Origin: DAOTVD01 sp034437075 | Lineage (GTDB): Bacteria; Chloroflexota; Anaerolineae; Aggregatilineales; J027 | Assembly (NCBI GenBank): GCA_034437075.1 | Contig: DAOTVD010000283.1 | Span: forward strand, 1-22,111 | Length of the DNA stretch: 22,111 nt | Direction: 5' to 3' | Shown here: in pieces, positions 8,478 through 16,239 of the stretch | Numbering within the stretch: the first letter of the stretch is position 1 | How the letters are laid out: the number at the start of each line of letters is the position of its first letter | Made by a program: the position numbers and the translations under genes | The notes under the pieces: model-generated | What the model saw: only the letters and a program-made list of their open reading frames with translations | What the model was told of the DNA's origin: nothing | The model's database searches: none

Positions 8478-8842
8478 GGCTTAATCTCGATCATCTGCTG
8501 GACGGCTTTGCGGAATTCTTCGACGCTGACGGGCTTCTGCAAATAGCCATCGGCGTCGTACTGTTGGGCCAAAGAGGCGATATTTTGATGCGCGCTGACG
8601 ACCAATACGGGAATCTGTTTCAGGTCTTCTGTGCTGCGCAGAAACCCGAGCACTAGGTCGCCGGAAGCGGTCGGCATCATGAGATCAAGCACGATCAGAT
8701 CGGGATGATGGGCCTGCGCTTGGTAGAGCGCTTCCAAGCCATCGCGCGCATGGTGAACAGCTACCCCCAGCGGACGCAAGTAAAGCTCCCACAAGTGACG
8801 AAGTTCTTCGTCGTCTTCAACCAGCAGAATAACACTGCTCAT
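8474..8842 (-). CDS. Single-domain response regulator (receiver only)
   Basis: This is a 122-residue CheY-like receiver with no output domain. Acidic pocket VEDDEE (8-13, Asp10/Asp11), phosphoacceptor Asp53 in LIVLDLMMP, Ser83 in VVSAH and Lys103 in LQKP are all present. I chose ATG 8842 because AAAGGCGG lies about seven bases upstream and the receiver fold begins right there. An ATG at 8869 would add nine residues (MMHIKGGYP) and has no ribosome-binding site. It converges on the LOV kinase with a four-base overlap, and it lies 122 bases downstream of the same-strand methyltransferase gene. A stand-alone receiver beside a non-hybrid kinase is a plausible partner, but pairing rests only on position; the second kinase at 10975-13038 also lacks a partner here. 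Confidence 0.92.
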   Translation of the reverse strand: MSSVILLVEDDEELRHLWELYLRPLGVAVHHARDGLEALYQAQAHHPDLIVLDLMMPTASGDLVLGFLRSTEDLKQIPVLVVSAHQNIASLAQQYDADGYLQKPVSVEEFRKAVQQMIEIKP

Positions 8843-8892
8843 AGGGTAACCGCCTTTGATATGCATCACAATTCATGATCTTGTGCTCGCAT

Positions 8893-8898
8893 ATTTTA
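8893..8898 (-). promoter_or_regulatory. Candidate -10 element for the response regulator
   Basis: On the minus strand the sequence reads TAAAAT, five of six against TATAAT, preceded by a weak -35 (TGTAGT, 17 bases upstream). It would give a leader of about 45 bases that includes the AAAGGCGG ribosome-binding site. This would let the regulator be expressed separately from the methyltransferase gene behind it. Confidence 0.35.
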
Positions 8899-8964
8899 CC
8901 GTACGCTCGCCCCAAACTACATATAGATTTGTGAGATGCGCGTTGGGATATGGTTGGTATGGGT

Positions 8965-9858
8965 TTAACGATCGGGTGTTGCAGGATTGTGCAGGTGGTC
9001 GGCCAGGGCGCGAGTATGCGCGGGGGACGAGCCACAACAACTGCCGATGATTTGCGCGCCTACGGCTAGCCATTCGCGCGCAGTGTGGCAATAATCCGTG
9101 GCAGCTTGCCGGGGCGCAGCGGCCCATCCGGCCACATCTGCCGGGGTATCCATATTGCCGTATGCGCCGATGGGGAGGGCGGTGAGGGTCCGTAAATGGG
9201 CCAGTGCCGCCACGATATGCCGGGCCGGGATGCAATTGACCAGCACCGCCCAGGGCGCATAGGGCGCGACGGTTTCTACGGCGGCGCGCAGTGTTTCGCC
9301 GCTCAAGATATGGGTTGTATCTTGCAACACGAAACTGACGAAAAAAGGCAGGTGATGCGCTTGGGCGGCCTGAGCAGCAGCAGCGGCTTCGTGGGCGGTG
9401 TTCATGGTTTCGATCAACAGCAGATCGACGCCCGCTTCGGCCAAATGCGCGATGTGTTGGGCGTGTTCATGCGCGCAGGTTGCCGGGCCGGGGGTTAAGT
9501 CGGGCCGATAGCAATCTTCCAAGGGGGCGACGCTGCCCGCCACCCAGGCGGCGGGGTTGGTTTGGGCCCGCGCGGCGTTGGCCAAGGCGACGGCTTGCGC
9601 AGTCAGGGCGCGCGCATCTGCGGCGTTGCCGACGGTTCGCGCATGGGTACGAAACGTATTAGTCGTGATGACCTCCGCCCCGGCGTGCAAGTAGGCCGTA
9701 TGCAAAGCTTGCACCATCCCAGGATGGCTACGCAACGCGGCGGCAGACCATAAGGGCGCGGGCATGGGGATGCCCTGGCTTTCGAGTTGGGTGCCCAGCG
9801 CGCCATCCAACAACAAGGGGCGCGCGCCGGGTTGCAAGCGTGCCTGTAAACGATCCAA
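8965..9858 (-). CDS. Homocysteine S-methyltransferase family protein (MmuM/BHMT-type)
   Basis: The family transfers a methyl group to homocysteine (from S-methylmethionine, betaine or methylfolate) using a zinc site of three cysteines. The 297-residue protein is a single TIM-barrel domain. It shows LLLDGALGTQLE (15-26), VITTNTFRTH (63-72), the first zinc ligand Cys209 in LVNCIP and the Cys274-Cys275 pair in IGSCCGSSP near the C-terminus. No cobalamin or folate domain is attached, so it resembles MmuM or the N-terminal part of MetH rather than full MetH; the methyl donor cannot be told. The start is TTG 9858, the only sensible start in frame, with TAGGAG about 12 bases upstream, slightly far. 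It is transcribed divergently from the SUMF1-like gene and could be co-transcribed with the response regulator downstream. Confidence 0.85.
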   Translation of the reverse strand: MDRLQARLQPGARPLLLDGALGTQLESQGIPMPAPLWSAAALRSHPGMVQALHTAYLHAGAEVITTNTFRTHARTVGNAADARALTAQAVALANAARAQTNPAAWVAGSVAPLEDCYRPDLTPGPATCAHEHAQHIAHLAEAGVDLLLIETMNTAHEAAAAAQAAQAHHLPFFVSFVLQDTTHILSGETLRAAVETVAPYAPWAVLVNCIPARHIVAALAHLRTLTALPIGAYGNMDTPADVAGWAAAPRQAATDYCHTAREWLAVGAQIIGSCCGSSPAHTRALADHLHNPATPDR

Positions 9859-9895
9859 GGTTGTATCTTGCTCCTAAAGCAGTACACTGAAGGGT

Positions 9896-9904
9896 ATTCT
9901 ACCA
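9896..9904 (-). promoter_or_regulatory. Extended -10 promoter for the homocysteine methyltransferase gene
   Basis: The minus strand reads TGGTAGAAT, an extended -10 (TGn plus TAGAAT, five of six) with no good -35. A start near 9889 would give a leader of about 30 bases carrying the TAGGAG ribosome-binding site. It lies in the 61-base divergent gap shared with the SUMF1-like gene. Confidence 0.4.
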
Positions 9905-9919
9905 TGCGAACGCTGGGCC

Positions 9920-10978
9920 ATGATCCAACGACAAAGTCCCAACCGCATAACCTTTTACATGAGTGGCGGTGTCCTGTTGGTGCTGCTGATCGTGGTGCTC
10001 TGGTGGGTCTTTCGCGATGCGCCGCAAGCCGCGCCTCCCGTACCCACCGTCCGCCCGACAGAAGTCATCGCGCGACCGTCCCCCACGCAAAGCCCGTCAC
10101 CCTCTGCGACCGCGCGCCCCAGCCCGACACCCTCCCCCAGCCCGACCCAAACGCCGACGTCGCTGCTGACGGCCACGCGCACGCCGGTTGCCCTCACCCC
10201 AACCCCGGAATTGCCGCCTTTGCCAGGGCGTGTGGCGATCGTGCTCGGTGATGCCATAACAGGTGGCGGCGTACCCCCGACCTTGGGGCGCTTCGGCGGA
10301 TTGTATGACAACCCGCGCCTGATCGCTGCCGGGCATATTATGCTCACGGTGCCGGGTGACGAAAGGATGCCGACCTTTCATATTGACGCTTACGAGGTTA
10401 TCAACCAGCAATTGGTAATGTATATCAATCAGAGCGGTTTAACCGATTTGCCGCTGGCAGGTTGGGCGGGGGCGAATTGGCTAGCATCAGAGGAAGCCCC
10501 TTTGCGCCAATTAGCGAGCGGCGAATGGACGATCCGCGCGCCAGAGTGGGCGACCTTGCCCGCGCATGGGGTTTCTGCATTCACGGCCCGCGCGTATTGC
10601 GCCAATCTGGGCGGGGCCTTGCCGACGCTGGCCCAATGGGAACGCGCGGCCTATTGGCAAGCGGACGGCCCCGCGCGGGCGTATCCTTGGGGGGAAGCAC
10701 CCATCGACCGGACGCGCGCCCATTTTGACGCCGAAGGCCCCCTTTCGCGTGATGCCCTAGCGGCGGGCACCAGTTGGGTGGGGGCGTATCATCTGCTGGG
10801 CAATGTGGCCGAATGGGTGCGCTTACCGGGGGATACGTTTGGGATTATCGGCGGGGCGTTTCGGGATGCGCCGCAGACCTTTGTAGCCACTGCGCAGGAC
10901 GTCCGGCAGGCTGAGCCGGGCCTCGCGGAGCCAGGCGTCGGCTTTCGGTGTGTGCGTGCGGACGATACAGCGCCTTAA
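9920..10978 (+). CDS. Membrane-anchored SUMF1/FGE-like domain protein
   Basis: This 352-residue protein has one N-terminal transmembrane segment (about 13-31), a long Pro/Thr/Ser linker (about 40-100) and a C-terminal formylglycine-generating-enzyme-type fold (about 135-347). Fold landmarks are FHIDAYEVINQQ (153-164), LPTLAQWERAA (234-244), YPWGE (255-259), GNVAEWV (294-300), GGAF (311-314) and GFRCVR (341-346). Only two cysteines occur in the domain (Cys227, Cys344). The paired active-site cysteines of true FGE are not present, so sulfatase activation is unlikely; many bacterial members of this fold bind ligands or partners instead. The domain should face the outside. No sulfatase gene is nearby. 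The start ATG 9920 has only weak ribosome-binding potential. Its stop interlocks with that of the convergent kinase. Confidence 0.8.
   Translation: MIQRQSPNRITFYMSGGVLLVLLIVVLWWVFRDAPQAAPPVPTVRPTEVIARPSPTQSPSPSATARPSPTPSPSPTQTPTSLLTATRTPVALTPTPELPPLPGRVAIVLGDAITGGGVPPTLGRFGGLYDNPRLIAAGHIMLTVPGDERMPTFHIDAYEVINQQLVMYINQSGLTDLPLAGWAGANWLASEEAPLRQLASGEWTIRAPEWATLPAHGVSAFTARAYCANLGGALPTLAQWERAAYWQADGPARAYPWGEAPIDRTRAHFDAEGPLSRDALAAGTSWVGAYHLLGNVAEWVRLPGDTFGIIGGAFRDAPQTFVATAQDVRQAEPGLAEPGVGFRCVRADDTAP
10052..10225 (+). repeat. Pro/Thr/Ser low-complexity linker region
   Basis: Imperfect short repeats of AGCCCGACACC type encode PSPT, TPSP and TPTP runs. This is the flexible stalk between membrane anchor and SUMF1-like domain. 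Such stalks are common in surface proteins of Chloroflexota and may be glycosylated. Confidence 0.7.
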
Positions 10979-13038
10979 GTGTCTGCGCTTGGGGGCCGGT
11001 CGTCTGTTGCCAGAGGCAGATATATGGTGAAGGTGGTGCCCTGCCCGAGCTCGCTTTCGGCGGTAATGCTGCCGCCGTGGCTCTTGATGACGGATTGCAC
11101 GAGCGTGAGGCCCAAGCCCGTCCCTTCGATGTTCTTCGTCTCGGCGCGTTCTACGCGGTAGAAACGCTCCCAGATGCGGGCTAGTTCTTCTTGCGGGATG
11201 CCGATGCCCGTATCCGCGATACGAATGCGCGCGTAGACGTCATCTGCGTCTAACAGCACCTGCACCGCGCCGCTGGGCGGGGTATATTTGAGCGCGTTGG
11301 TAATCAGATTTTCTAGTGCTTGTTTCATTAGCGCGTCGTTGCCCACCAGGGGCGCTTCGAAGGGCAGGCTCCATTCGCAGGTGAGCGTCTGTTCTTTGTC
11401 TTGCGCGGCGGGTTGCAACCCCCGGCAGATTTCATCCGCCAGCAAGCGTAAGTCGTAGGGTTTGGCGATGTGCACGCCTTGCGCTTCGGCATACTCAATT
11501 TCGACAACGTTGCGGATGAGCGTTCGTGCTTCTTCTAGCGAGCTATAGATGCGTTCGATGAAATGTTGTTGATCTTCGGGCGTTTGGACTTCATCCAGCA
11601 GCAATGCTGCATAGCCTAGCGACAAGCTGAGTTTATTGCCCAGATCGTGCGAGAGGACGCTGAGCAAGCTGCTACGGGCTTCGTTAAGGCGCCGTTCTTC
11701 GGTGACTTCTTGCAAGACCACCACATTGCCGGGTTGGCCCCCCAGCAAGCCCGGCACCTGGGCCATGGTCGCCAGAAAGCGTCCGCCGATCCCCAGGTTG
11801 AGCTCGCCCACAGCATCGTCTTCGAAGTTGCTAGGGATTTCAGAGTCCGGCGGCAGGCTATCGACAATAGCTTGTAGCGAACGCCCGATGAAACTATACA
11901 GCGAAATACCTACCCGTTGCCCGACATTGTGGGCGATAGGGTTCGCTAATACCAACTTGCTACGATGGTCAAAAAGCAGAATCGGCACGGGCACGTAATC
12001 CAGCACGGCTTGCAATTGCGCGCGCTCTTGGCGCACGCGGTCGCGCAGTTGGGTGTTTTCGATCACCATGGCCACCAAGGGCGCCAGGCGTTCTAGCAAG
12101 AGGGCGTCGTTGGGTGTCAGAACAGGCAGGCTATCGTCTTCAAGCTGAATGAGCCCCAGCACGCCCACCAGTGTATCTCGCGAGAGTAGCGGCACGGCCA
12201 GGGCAGCTTGTATGGCGTTATGCGCGGCTACGGGCGCAAGCGCGCTGTCGAACTGGGCATAATCTGTTAACAGAACGGTTTGGCAGGTAGTCGCTACATG
12301 CCCGACAATGCCTTCGCCAAAGCCGATCTGTTGCCGCCAATGCTTCACCCGATCCATAGCATAGCTCGCGACCATGTCTAGTTTGCCATCGCCGATATTG
12401 AGCATCACGGAGGCGCTACTCAGAGCGAAGAGTTCGCGCAAATTAACCAGAATGTATTCCAGGGCGTTGGCCAATGAAATATCGTCGTCTAATAATTGGG
12501 CGATGCGGTGCGTGGCTTGTTGGAGTGCCTGGCTGCGTTGCAGACGTTGTTCGTAAGCCAATTTCTGGATGAATAGCGCCAGCGTATCCGTCAGGCTTTG
12601 CGCGAGGGTCTCTTCGGCTAGCCCCCACCCGGCGCCGATAGGGTGGGCCAGAATACATACTCCCCAAAAATGATGATCAACTTCCAGAGGCAAACGTAAA
12701 TAGCCCAGGTTTTGGCTGGCATAGGTGGCAATTTCACCCAGCTTGGCCGGACGCTCGGTAGGCGCTACGGTTTCAATCTGCTGGCGTAATGTGTGCCAGC
12801 AATCGTCTTGATGCTCGGCCCCCAGTAATGCGACTATATCCAGTGGCTCGTAGGCATCATCATTGAACAAGATGACGGCTATGCTGCTTGCCCCGAGTTG
12901 CTGGGTGCAGGCTGTGACAAAACGCCGGAGGATGGCATCGTCATAATGCGCCTGGAAAGCAAGCCATTGTGCCTTTTTACGCGAACGCCCTTCAGTTTGC
13001 ATCAGGATATTGGGATTTGGTAATGGCGCCATTATCAT
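10975..13038 (-). CDS. Soluble GAF-GAF-PAS sensor histidine kinase
   Basis: This 687-residue cytoplasmic kinase has no convincing membrane segment. Order: GAF-like region (about 25-165), GAF (about 175-335, with FGEGIVGHVATT and AALAVPLLSRDTLVGVLGL), PAS (about 340-450, beginning QLQAVLDYVPVPILLFD), HisKA with SVLSHDLGNKLSL (phosphoacceptor His464) and HATPase with LITNALKYTP, DTGIGIP and GTGLGLTLV. Gly-Asn-Lys after HDL replaces the commoner Arg-Asn-Pro, which is not disabling. The ligand is unknown; the PAS lacks the LOV cysteine motif. The start ATG 13038 has weak AGAG upstream; another ATG six bases later would do equally. The gene is divergent from the methyltransferase at 13214 and convergent with the SUMF1-like gene. 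No response regulator is adjacent. Confidence 0.9.
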   Translation of the reverse strand: MIMAPLPNPNILMQTEGRSRKKAQWLAFQAHYDDAILRRFVTACTQQLGASSIAVILFNDDAYEPLDIVALLGAEHQDDCWHTLRQQIETVAPTERPAKLGEIATYASQNLGYLRLPLEVDHHFWGVCILAHPIGAGWGLAEETLAQSLTDTLALFIQKLAYEQRLQRSQALQQATHRIAQLLDDDISLANALEYILVNLRELFALSSASVMLNIGDGKLDMVASYAMDRVKHWRQQIGFGEGIVGHVATTCQTVLLTDYAQFDSALAPVAAHNAIQAALAVPLLSRDTLVGVLGLIQLEDDSLPVLTPNDALLLERLAPLVAMVIENTQLRDRVRQERAQLQAVLDYVPVPILLFDHRSKLVLANPIAHNVGQRVGISLYSFIGRSLQAIVDSLPPDSEIPSNFEDDAVGELNLGIGGRFLATMAQVPGLLGGQPGNVVVLQEVTEERRLNEARSSLLSVLSHDLGNKLSLSLGYAALLLDEVQTPEDQQHFIERIYSSLEEARTLIRNVVEIEYAEAQGVHIAKPYDLRLLADEICRGLQPAAQDKEQTLTCEWSLPFEAPLVGNDALMKQALENLITNALKYTPPSGAVQVLLDADDVYARIRIADTGIGIPQEELARIWERFYRVERAETKNIEGTGLGLTLVQSVIKSHGGSITAESELGQGTTFTIYLPLATDDRPPSADT

Positions 13039-13062
13039 GTATAAGGCTCTTTTAGCGAATTT

Positions 13063-13068
13063 ATTTTA
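13063..13068 (-). promoter_or_regulatory. Candidate -10 element for the GAF-PAS histidine kinase
   Basis: The minus strand reads TGTGTAAAAT, with TAAAAT as a five-of-six -10 and no clear -35. It would give a leader of about 20 bases before ATG 13038. Confidence 0.3.
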
Positions 13069-13102
13069 CACAGGTTCGCAGCAGGTATAGAAAAAAGTTA
13101 TT

Positions 13103-13111
13103 TGCTATACT
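13103..13111 (+). promoter_or_regulatory. Extended -10 candidate for the methyltransferase operon
   Basis: TGCTATACT reads as an extended -10 (TGn plus TATACT, five of six). No good -35 lies at normal spacing. Transcription would start near 13118, giving a leader of about 95 bases that contains the inverted repeat at 13125-13139. Confidence 0.35.
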
Positions 13112-13124
13112 GCGTTATAGATGC

Positions 13125-13139
13125 TGTCGCACAACGACA
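13125..13139. promoter_or_regulatory. Inverted repeat, candidate operator in divergent gap
   Basis: TGTCG-CACAA-CGACA is a perfect five-base inverted repeat with a five-base spacer. It lies in the 175-base gap between the divergent histidine kinase and methyltransferase genes, just downstream of the candidate extended -10. The position suits a repressor site, but arms this short can arise by chance. No matching regulator is known from the window. Confidence 0.25.
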
Positions 13140-13213
13140 CATAGCATGATGATTGTAGGCTAGACAAACATCATCTATGGGCTCTACCTTAATCGTACCC
13201 CAGGATATGCCGT

Positions 13214-14008
13214 ATGCCAACTCCTTCCGCCAGAAAACTGAACGCAACATTTGGGCGACATGCCCAAGCATATGTCACCAGCCCGACCCACGCCAGCGGG
13301 CACTCGCTGGCGCGCTTGCGCGATCACCTGCCCCCGGTGCCGGGGGGGTGGGCGCTGGATGTGGCCACCGGGGGCGGCCATACAGCAGCGCGCTACGCCG
13401 CAGCGGGGATGCGTGTGGTAGCCAGTGACCTTGTATGGCCGATGTTACGCGCCGCGCGGGGCCAGCACGGCGCCCCAAATGGGTATGTACAAGGTGCTGC
13501 CGAAGCCCTGCCCGTGCAGGCTAACGCTTTTGACGTGCTCACCTGCCGGATTGCCGCTCACCATTTTGACGATGTACGCGCTTTTCTGGCAGAAAGTTAC
13601 CGCGCTCTGAAACCGGGCGGCGGGCTGGGCATTGTGGATATTATCTCGCCAGAAATGCAAGACGCCGCGCGCTATTGCAACGCCTTCGAAACCCTGCGCG
13701 ATCCCTCCCACCAGTGGGCGCATACCTGGGATGAATGGCATGTTCTTATCAAAGGGGCGGGCTTTCGTATGCAACACGCCGAGCGGGTGGCCGTGGCGCA
13801 TCCGCTGAGCGAATGGGCGGCGCGCACAGGTTGCACTGCGCCGACGCAATGGCGGCTACGGGCGATGCTCGTGCAGGCCCCGCCACCCGTGCGCCAATGG
13901 TATGCTGTGAAAGCGACCCCCAGCGCCGACTCGCCTCAGGACCTCGTGTTTGCCATCCAGCAAGCCGTATTCGTGGCCCGCAAGCCAGGGGGTGCATCCG
14001 GCGTTTGA
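13214..14008 (+). CDS. Class I SAM-dependent methyltransferase (UbiE/Methyltransf_11-like)
   Basis: This 264-residue protein uses S-adenosylmethionine to methylate an unknown small molecule. The SAM-binding motif I ALDVATGGGH is at 47-56, the ribose-binding acidic residue is Asp72 in VVASDL, the post-I block GAAEALPVQANAFDVL is at 94-109, CRIAAHHF follows at 111-118 and ALKPGG at 131-136. The C-terminal part (about 145-260) is variable and gives no substrate clue. The start ATG 13214 has CAGGA seven bases upstream. It is probably the first gene of a unit with the aldo/keto reductase 58 bases downstream. UbiE/MenG-like relatives methylate quinones, but it lacks enough specific sequence to claim that. 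Confidence 0.85.
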   Translation: MPTPSARKLNATFGRHAQAYVTSPTHASGHSLARLRDHLPPVPGGWALDVATGGGHTAARYAAAGMRVVASDLVWPMLRAARGQHGAPNGYVQGAAEALPVQANAFDVLTCRIAAHHFDDVRAFLAESYRALKPGGGLGIVDIISPEMQDAARYCNAFETLRDPSHQWAHTWDEWHVLIKGAGFRMQHAERVAVAHPLSEWAARTGCTAPTQWRLRAMLVQAPPPVRQWYAVKATPSADSPQDLVFAIQQAVFVARKPGGASGV

Positions 14009-14066
14009 AAATCTGCCCAAAAGCGCTACAGTTAGCCCGGTAGCAGATGAGAATCAGAGGATAATG

Positions 14067-15050
14067 ATGGAATATGTGAATTTAGGCGCATCCGGGTTGC
14101 GCGTCTCGCAGATTTGCCTGGGCATGATGAGCTACGGCACGCCCGAATGGCGCGAGTACATCCTGCCGGAAGCCGATAGCCTGCCGCTCATCCGCTGGGC
14201 AGTTGAAGCGGGCATTAATTTTTTTGATACCGCCAATATGTATTCGCTCGGGGTGAGTGAAGAAATTACGGGCAAGGCGATTCGGGAATACGCTGCCTCG
14301 CGCGAGGAAGTCGTCGTGGCCACCAAGGTCTATTTTCAGGTGGAAGATAAGCCCAACCGGGGCGGGCTCTCGCGCAAGCACATCATGGACGCGATTGATG
14401 CTTCGTTACAGCGCCTGAATATGGACTATGTTGACCTGTATCAGATTCACCGCTGGGATTACAACACGCCCATCGAAGAAACTATGGAAGCACTGCACGA
14501 TGTCGTAAAAGCGGGTAAAGCGCGCTACATCGGCGCAAGTAGTATGTTCGCCTGGCAATTTGCGAAAGCGCAGCATAGCGCCAGCACCCACGGCTGGACG
14601 CGCTTCGTCTCTATGCAGAATCATTACAATTTGATTTATCGCGAAGAAGAACGCGAGATGATCCCGCTCTGCCGGGATATGGGCGTCGGGCTCATCCCGT
14701 GGAGTCCCTTGGCACGCGGTTTTCTGGCGGGCAATCGTAGCCGCGAGGGCTTCGGCAGCACCACGCGCGCCCAGACCGACACGCTCGCGCAGGGCATGTA
14801 CTATCATGATGCCGATTTTGAGATCGTGGCGCGGGTGCAAGACCTCGCAGAACGGCACGGCGTTAGCGCGGCGCAAATCGCCTTGGCCTGGGTGCTGCAC
14901 CAGCCGGGCGTGGTCGCGCCCATCGTAGGGGCCAGCAAATTACGCCATCTGGAAGAATCCGTCATGGCGCTGGATGTCTCCCTCTCTGAGGATGATCTGA
15001 CCTACCTGGGTGAATTGTATCAGCCTAAGCCGCTTGCGGGGCATCGCTAG
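14067..15050 (+). CDS. Aldo/keto reductase
   Basis: This NADPH-dependent oxidoreductase has 327 residues in a single TIM barrel. The AKR catalytic tetrad is visible: Asp54 and Tyr59 in FFDTANMYSLG, Lys87 in VVATKVYF and His128 in LYQIHRWD. IPWSPLARGFLAG and the C-terminal VAPIVGASKLRHLEE (cofactor phosphate binding) are also present. The N-terminus MEYVNLGASGLRVSQICLG resembles YajO-like and other AKR11/12-type proteins; the substrate is unknown. The frame is open from 13950, but AGAGGA just before the ATG pair at 14064/14067 and the homology start point to 14067. Its TAG stop shares one base with the GTG start of the next gene, so those two are coupled. Confidence 0.92.
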   Translation: MEYVNLGASGLRVSQICLGMMSYGTPEWREYILPEADSLPLIRWAVEAGINFFDTANMYSLGVSEEITGKAIREYAASREEVVVATKVYFQVEDKPNRGGLSRKHIMDAIDASLQRLNMDYVDLYQIHRWDYNTPIEETMEALHDVVKAGKARYIGASSMFAWQFAKAQHSASTHGWTRFVSMQNHYNLIYREEEREMIPLCRDMGVGLIPWSPLARGFLAGNRSREGFGSTTRAQTDTLAQGMYYHDADFEIVARVQDLAERHGVSAAQIALAWVLHQPGVVAPIVGASKLRHLEESVMALDVSLSEDDLTYLGELYQPKPLAGHR

Positions 15051-16231
15051 TGCGCGGCATGACCTGGTTCTTGATCGTCGTCGTGGGGGTGTCTATGAGC
15101 CTAACCCCGGCCTATGCACAACCGTCCGATTGCGTGGCCCAGCGGGCCCAGAGCGTCCGCGCGGCCCTGACAACCTGCGCGGGGTTGCTCCCCGGCCAGG
15201 TATGCAGCGCTGACGAGGGGCGCGCCCCCTTAGCCCCCCAAGAAGTGTTGCGCGCGGCGCAGGGAGACATGATCTTGGCGCATGTGCCTTTGGCGGCAAC
15301 CGATGCCAGTGCGCCGCCGCCCTTCCTAGCGGTGTATGTGGTGGGTGAGGCCGAACTTGTGCGCGATTCCGCCGATGACTTGCCCCCTTGGGGCGCGTTT
15401 ACAGTGGCCGCAACGGGCCAATTCTGCGCCGGGGGAGGGCATCCGGCAGGGGTCTTGCTGCAAAGTCCGCTCGGCAACCCCACGCTGATCCAGGTCGATG
15501 GCGTGCGCTTGACCCTGACGGGCACGGCGTTTTTGGCACGTGATGAAATCGGCCTGGCCATGACGATCATCGAAGGCGGGGCGGAAGTGGTCGGCGGGCC
15601 GCGACTGGCGCCAGGGGCCCGTTGGACGAGCGGCACGGGGGCCGCTGTGCCTTATGATGCCGCTACGGTGCGCACGTTGCCGCTCGAAAGCCTGCCCCGG
15701 GTGCCGCGTATCCCCTTGCCGGGGGCCGCGACTGTGATCGAACCATCGCCGCTCTATGCCGCGCCGGATGACGACAGCGCCGAACTGGCTTTCGAAATCC
15801 CAGCCGAAAGCGTGCTGAGTATCTTTGGCGCGGATTTAACCGGCACCTGGCGCCACGTGCGCACGCCTGATGGTCTGGAAGGCTGGGTGCCGCAAGGGGC
15901 TTTGTCTGGTAATCCTGTGGGCACGTTGCCCGCGTATAATGCGACGCCGCAGCCCCTCACACGCCCGCCTGGCCCAGTCTATGCGCGGGGGGGGACGGGC
16001 TTCGGCGCGGTGCGGTTGCGTATGGCACCCGGCGATAATGCCGGTGTTCTAACGGAGTTACCTGCTAACCTTAGCTTGCTCATTTATGGACGCAGCCCGG
16101 ATGCTGCCTGGGTCTATGTCGAACTCGAAGCCCCCATTGAAGGCTACACCGCCGGATGGGCGTCCGTGCCGGTCATCGACCTGCCAGAAGGATTGCGCCT
16201 GGCGGAGTTGCCCATCTGGCCCGTGGAATGA
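15050..16231 (+). CDS. Secreted FecR/SH3-like protein
   Basis: I do not recognise a named family for the whole 393-residue protein. It has a clear signal peptide (hydrophobic WFLIVVVGVSMSL, probable cleavage after AYA at 21-23). An N-terminal region follows with four cysteines (28, 43, 52, 126), which may form disulfides. Around 145-195, VDGVRLTLTGTAFLARDE and IIEGGAEVVG resemble FecR-type domains. Two bacterial SH3-like segments follow: about 232-285 (PLYAAPDDDSAE... GTWRHVRTPDGLEGWV) and about 318-375 (VRLRMAPGDNAG... AWVYVELE... AGWASV). Such domains often bind cell-wall or surface components. The start is GTG 15050 with GCGGGG about nine bases upstream; ATG 15059 would also keep the signal peptide. 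It converges on the next gene with an eight-base gap. Confidence 0.78.
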   Translation: MRGMTWFLIVVVGVSMSLTPAYAQPSDCVAQRAQSVRAALTTCAGLLPGQVCSADEGRAPLAPQEVLRAAQGDMILAHVPLAATDASAPPPFLAVYVVGEAELVRDSADDLPPWGAFTVAATGQFCAGGGHPAGVLLQSPLGNPTLIQVDGVRLTLTGTAFLARDEIGLAMTIIEGGAEVVGGPRLAPGARWTSGTGAAVPYDAATVRTLPLESLPRVPRIPLPGAATVIEPSPLYAAPDDDSAELAFEIPAESVLSIFGADLTGTWRHVRTPDGLEGWVPQGALSGNPVGTLPAYNATPQPLTRPPGPVYARGGTGFGAVRLRMAPGDNAGVLTELPANLSLLIYGRSPDAAWVYVELEAPIEGYTAGWASVPVIDLPEGLRLAELPIWPVE

Positions 16232-16239
16232 ATGATGCG

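Noticed and set aside
10052..10225. Short repeats as a CRISPR or minisatellite array
   Set aside because: They are in-frame, imperfect and encode a Pro/Thr/Ser stalk; there are no spacers or constant repeats.
9920..10978. Active formylglycine-generating enzyme
   Set aside because: The paired active-site cysteines are not present; only the fold-wide GFRCV cysteine and one other exist.
13950..14066. N-terminal extension of the aldo/keto reductase from ATG 13950
   Set aside because: It overlaps the preceding methyltransferase gene, adds 39 residues without homology, and AGAGGA sits directly before the 14064/14067 ATG pair, where the family starts.
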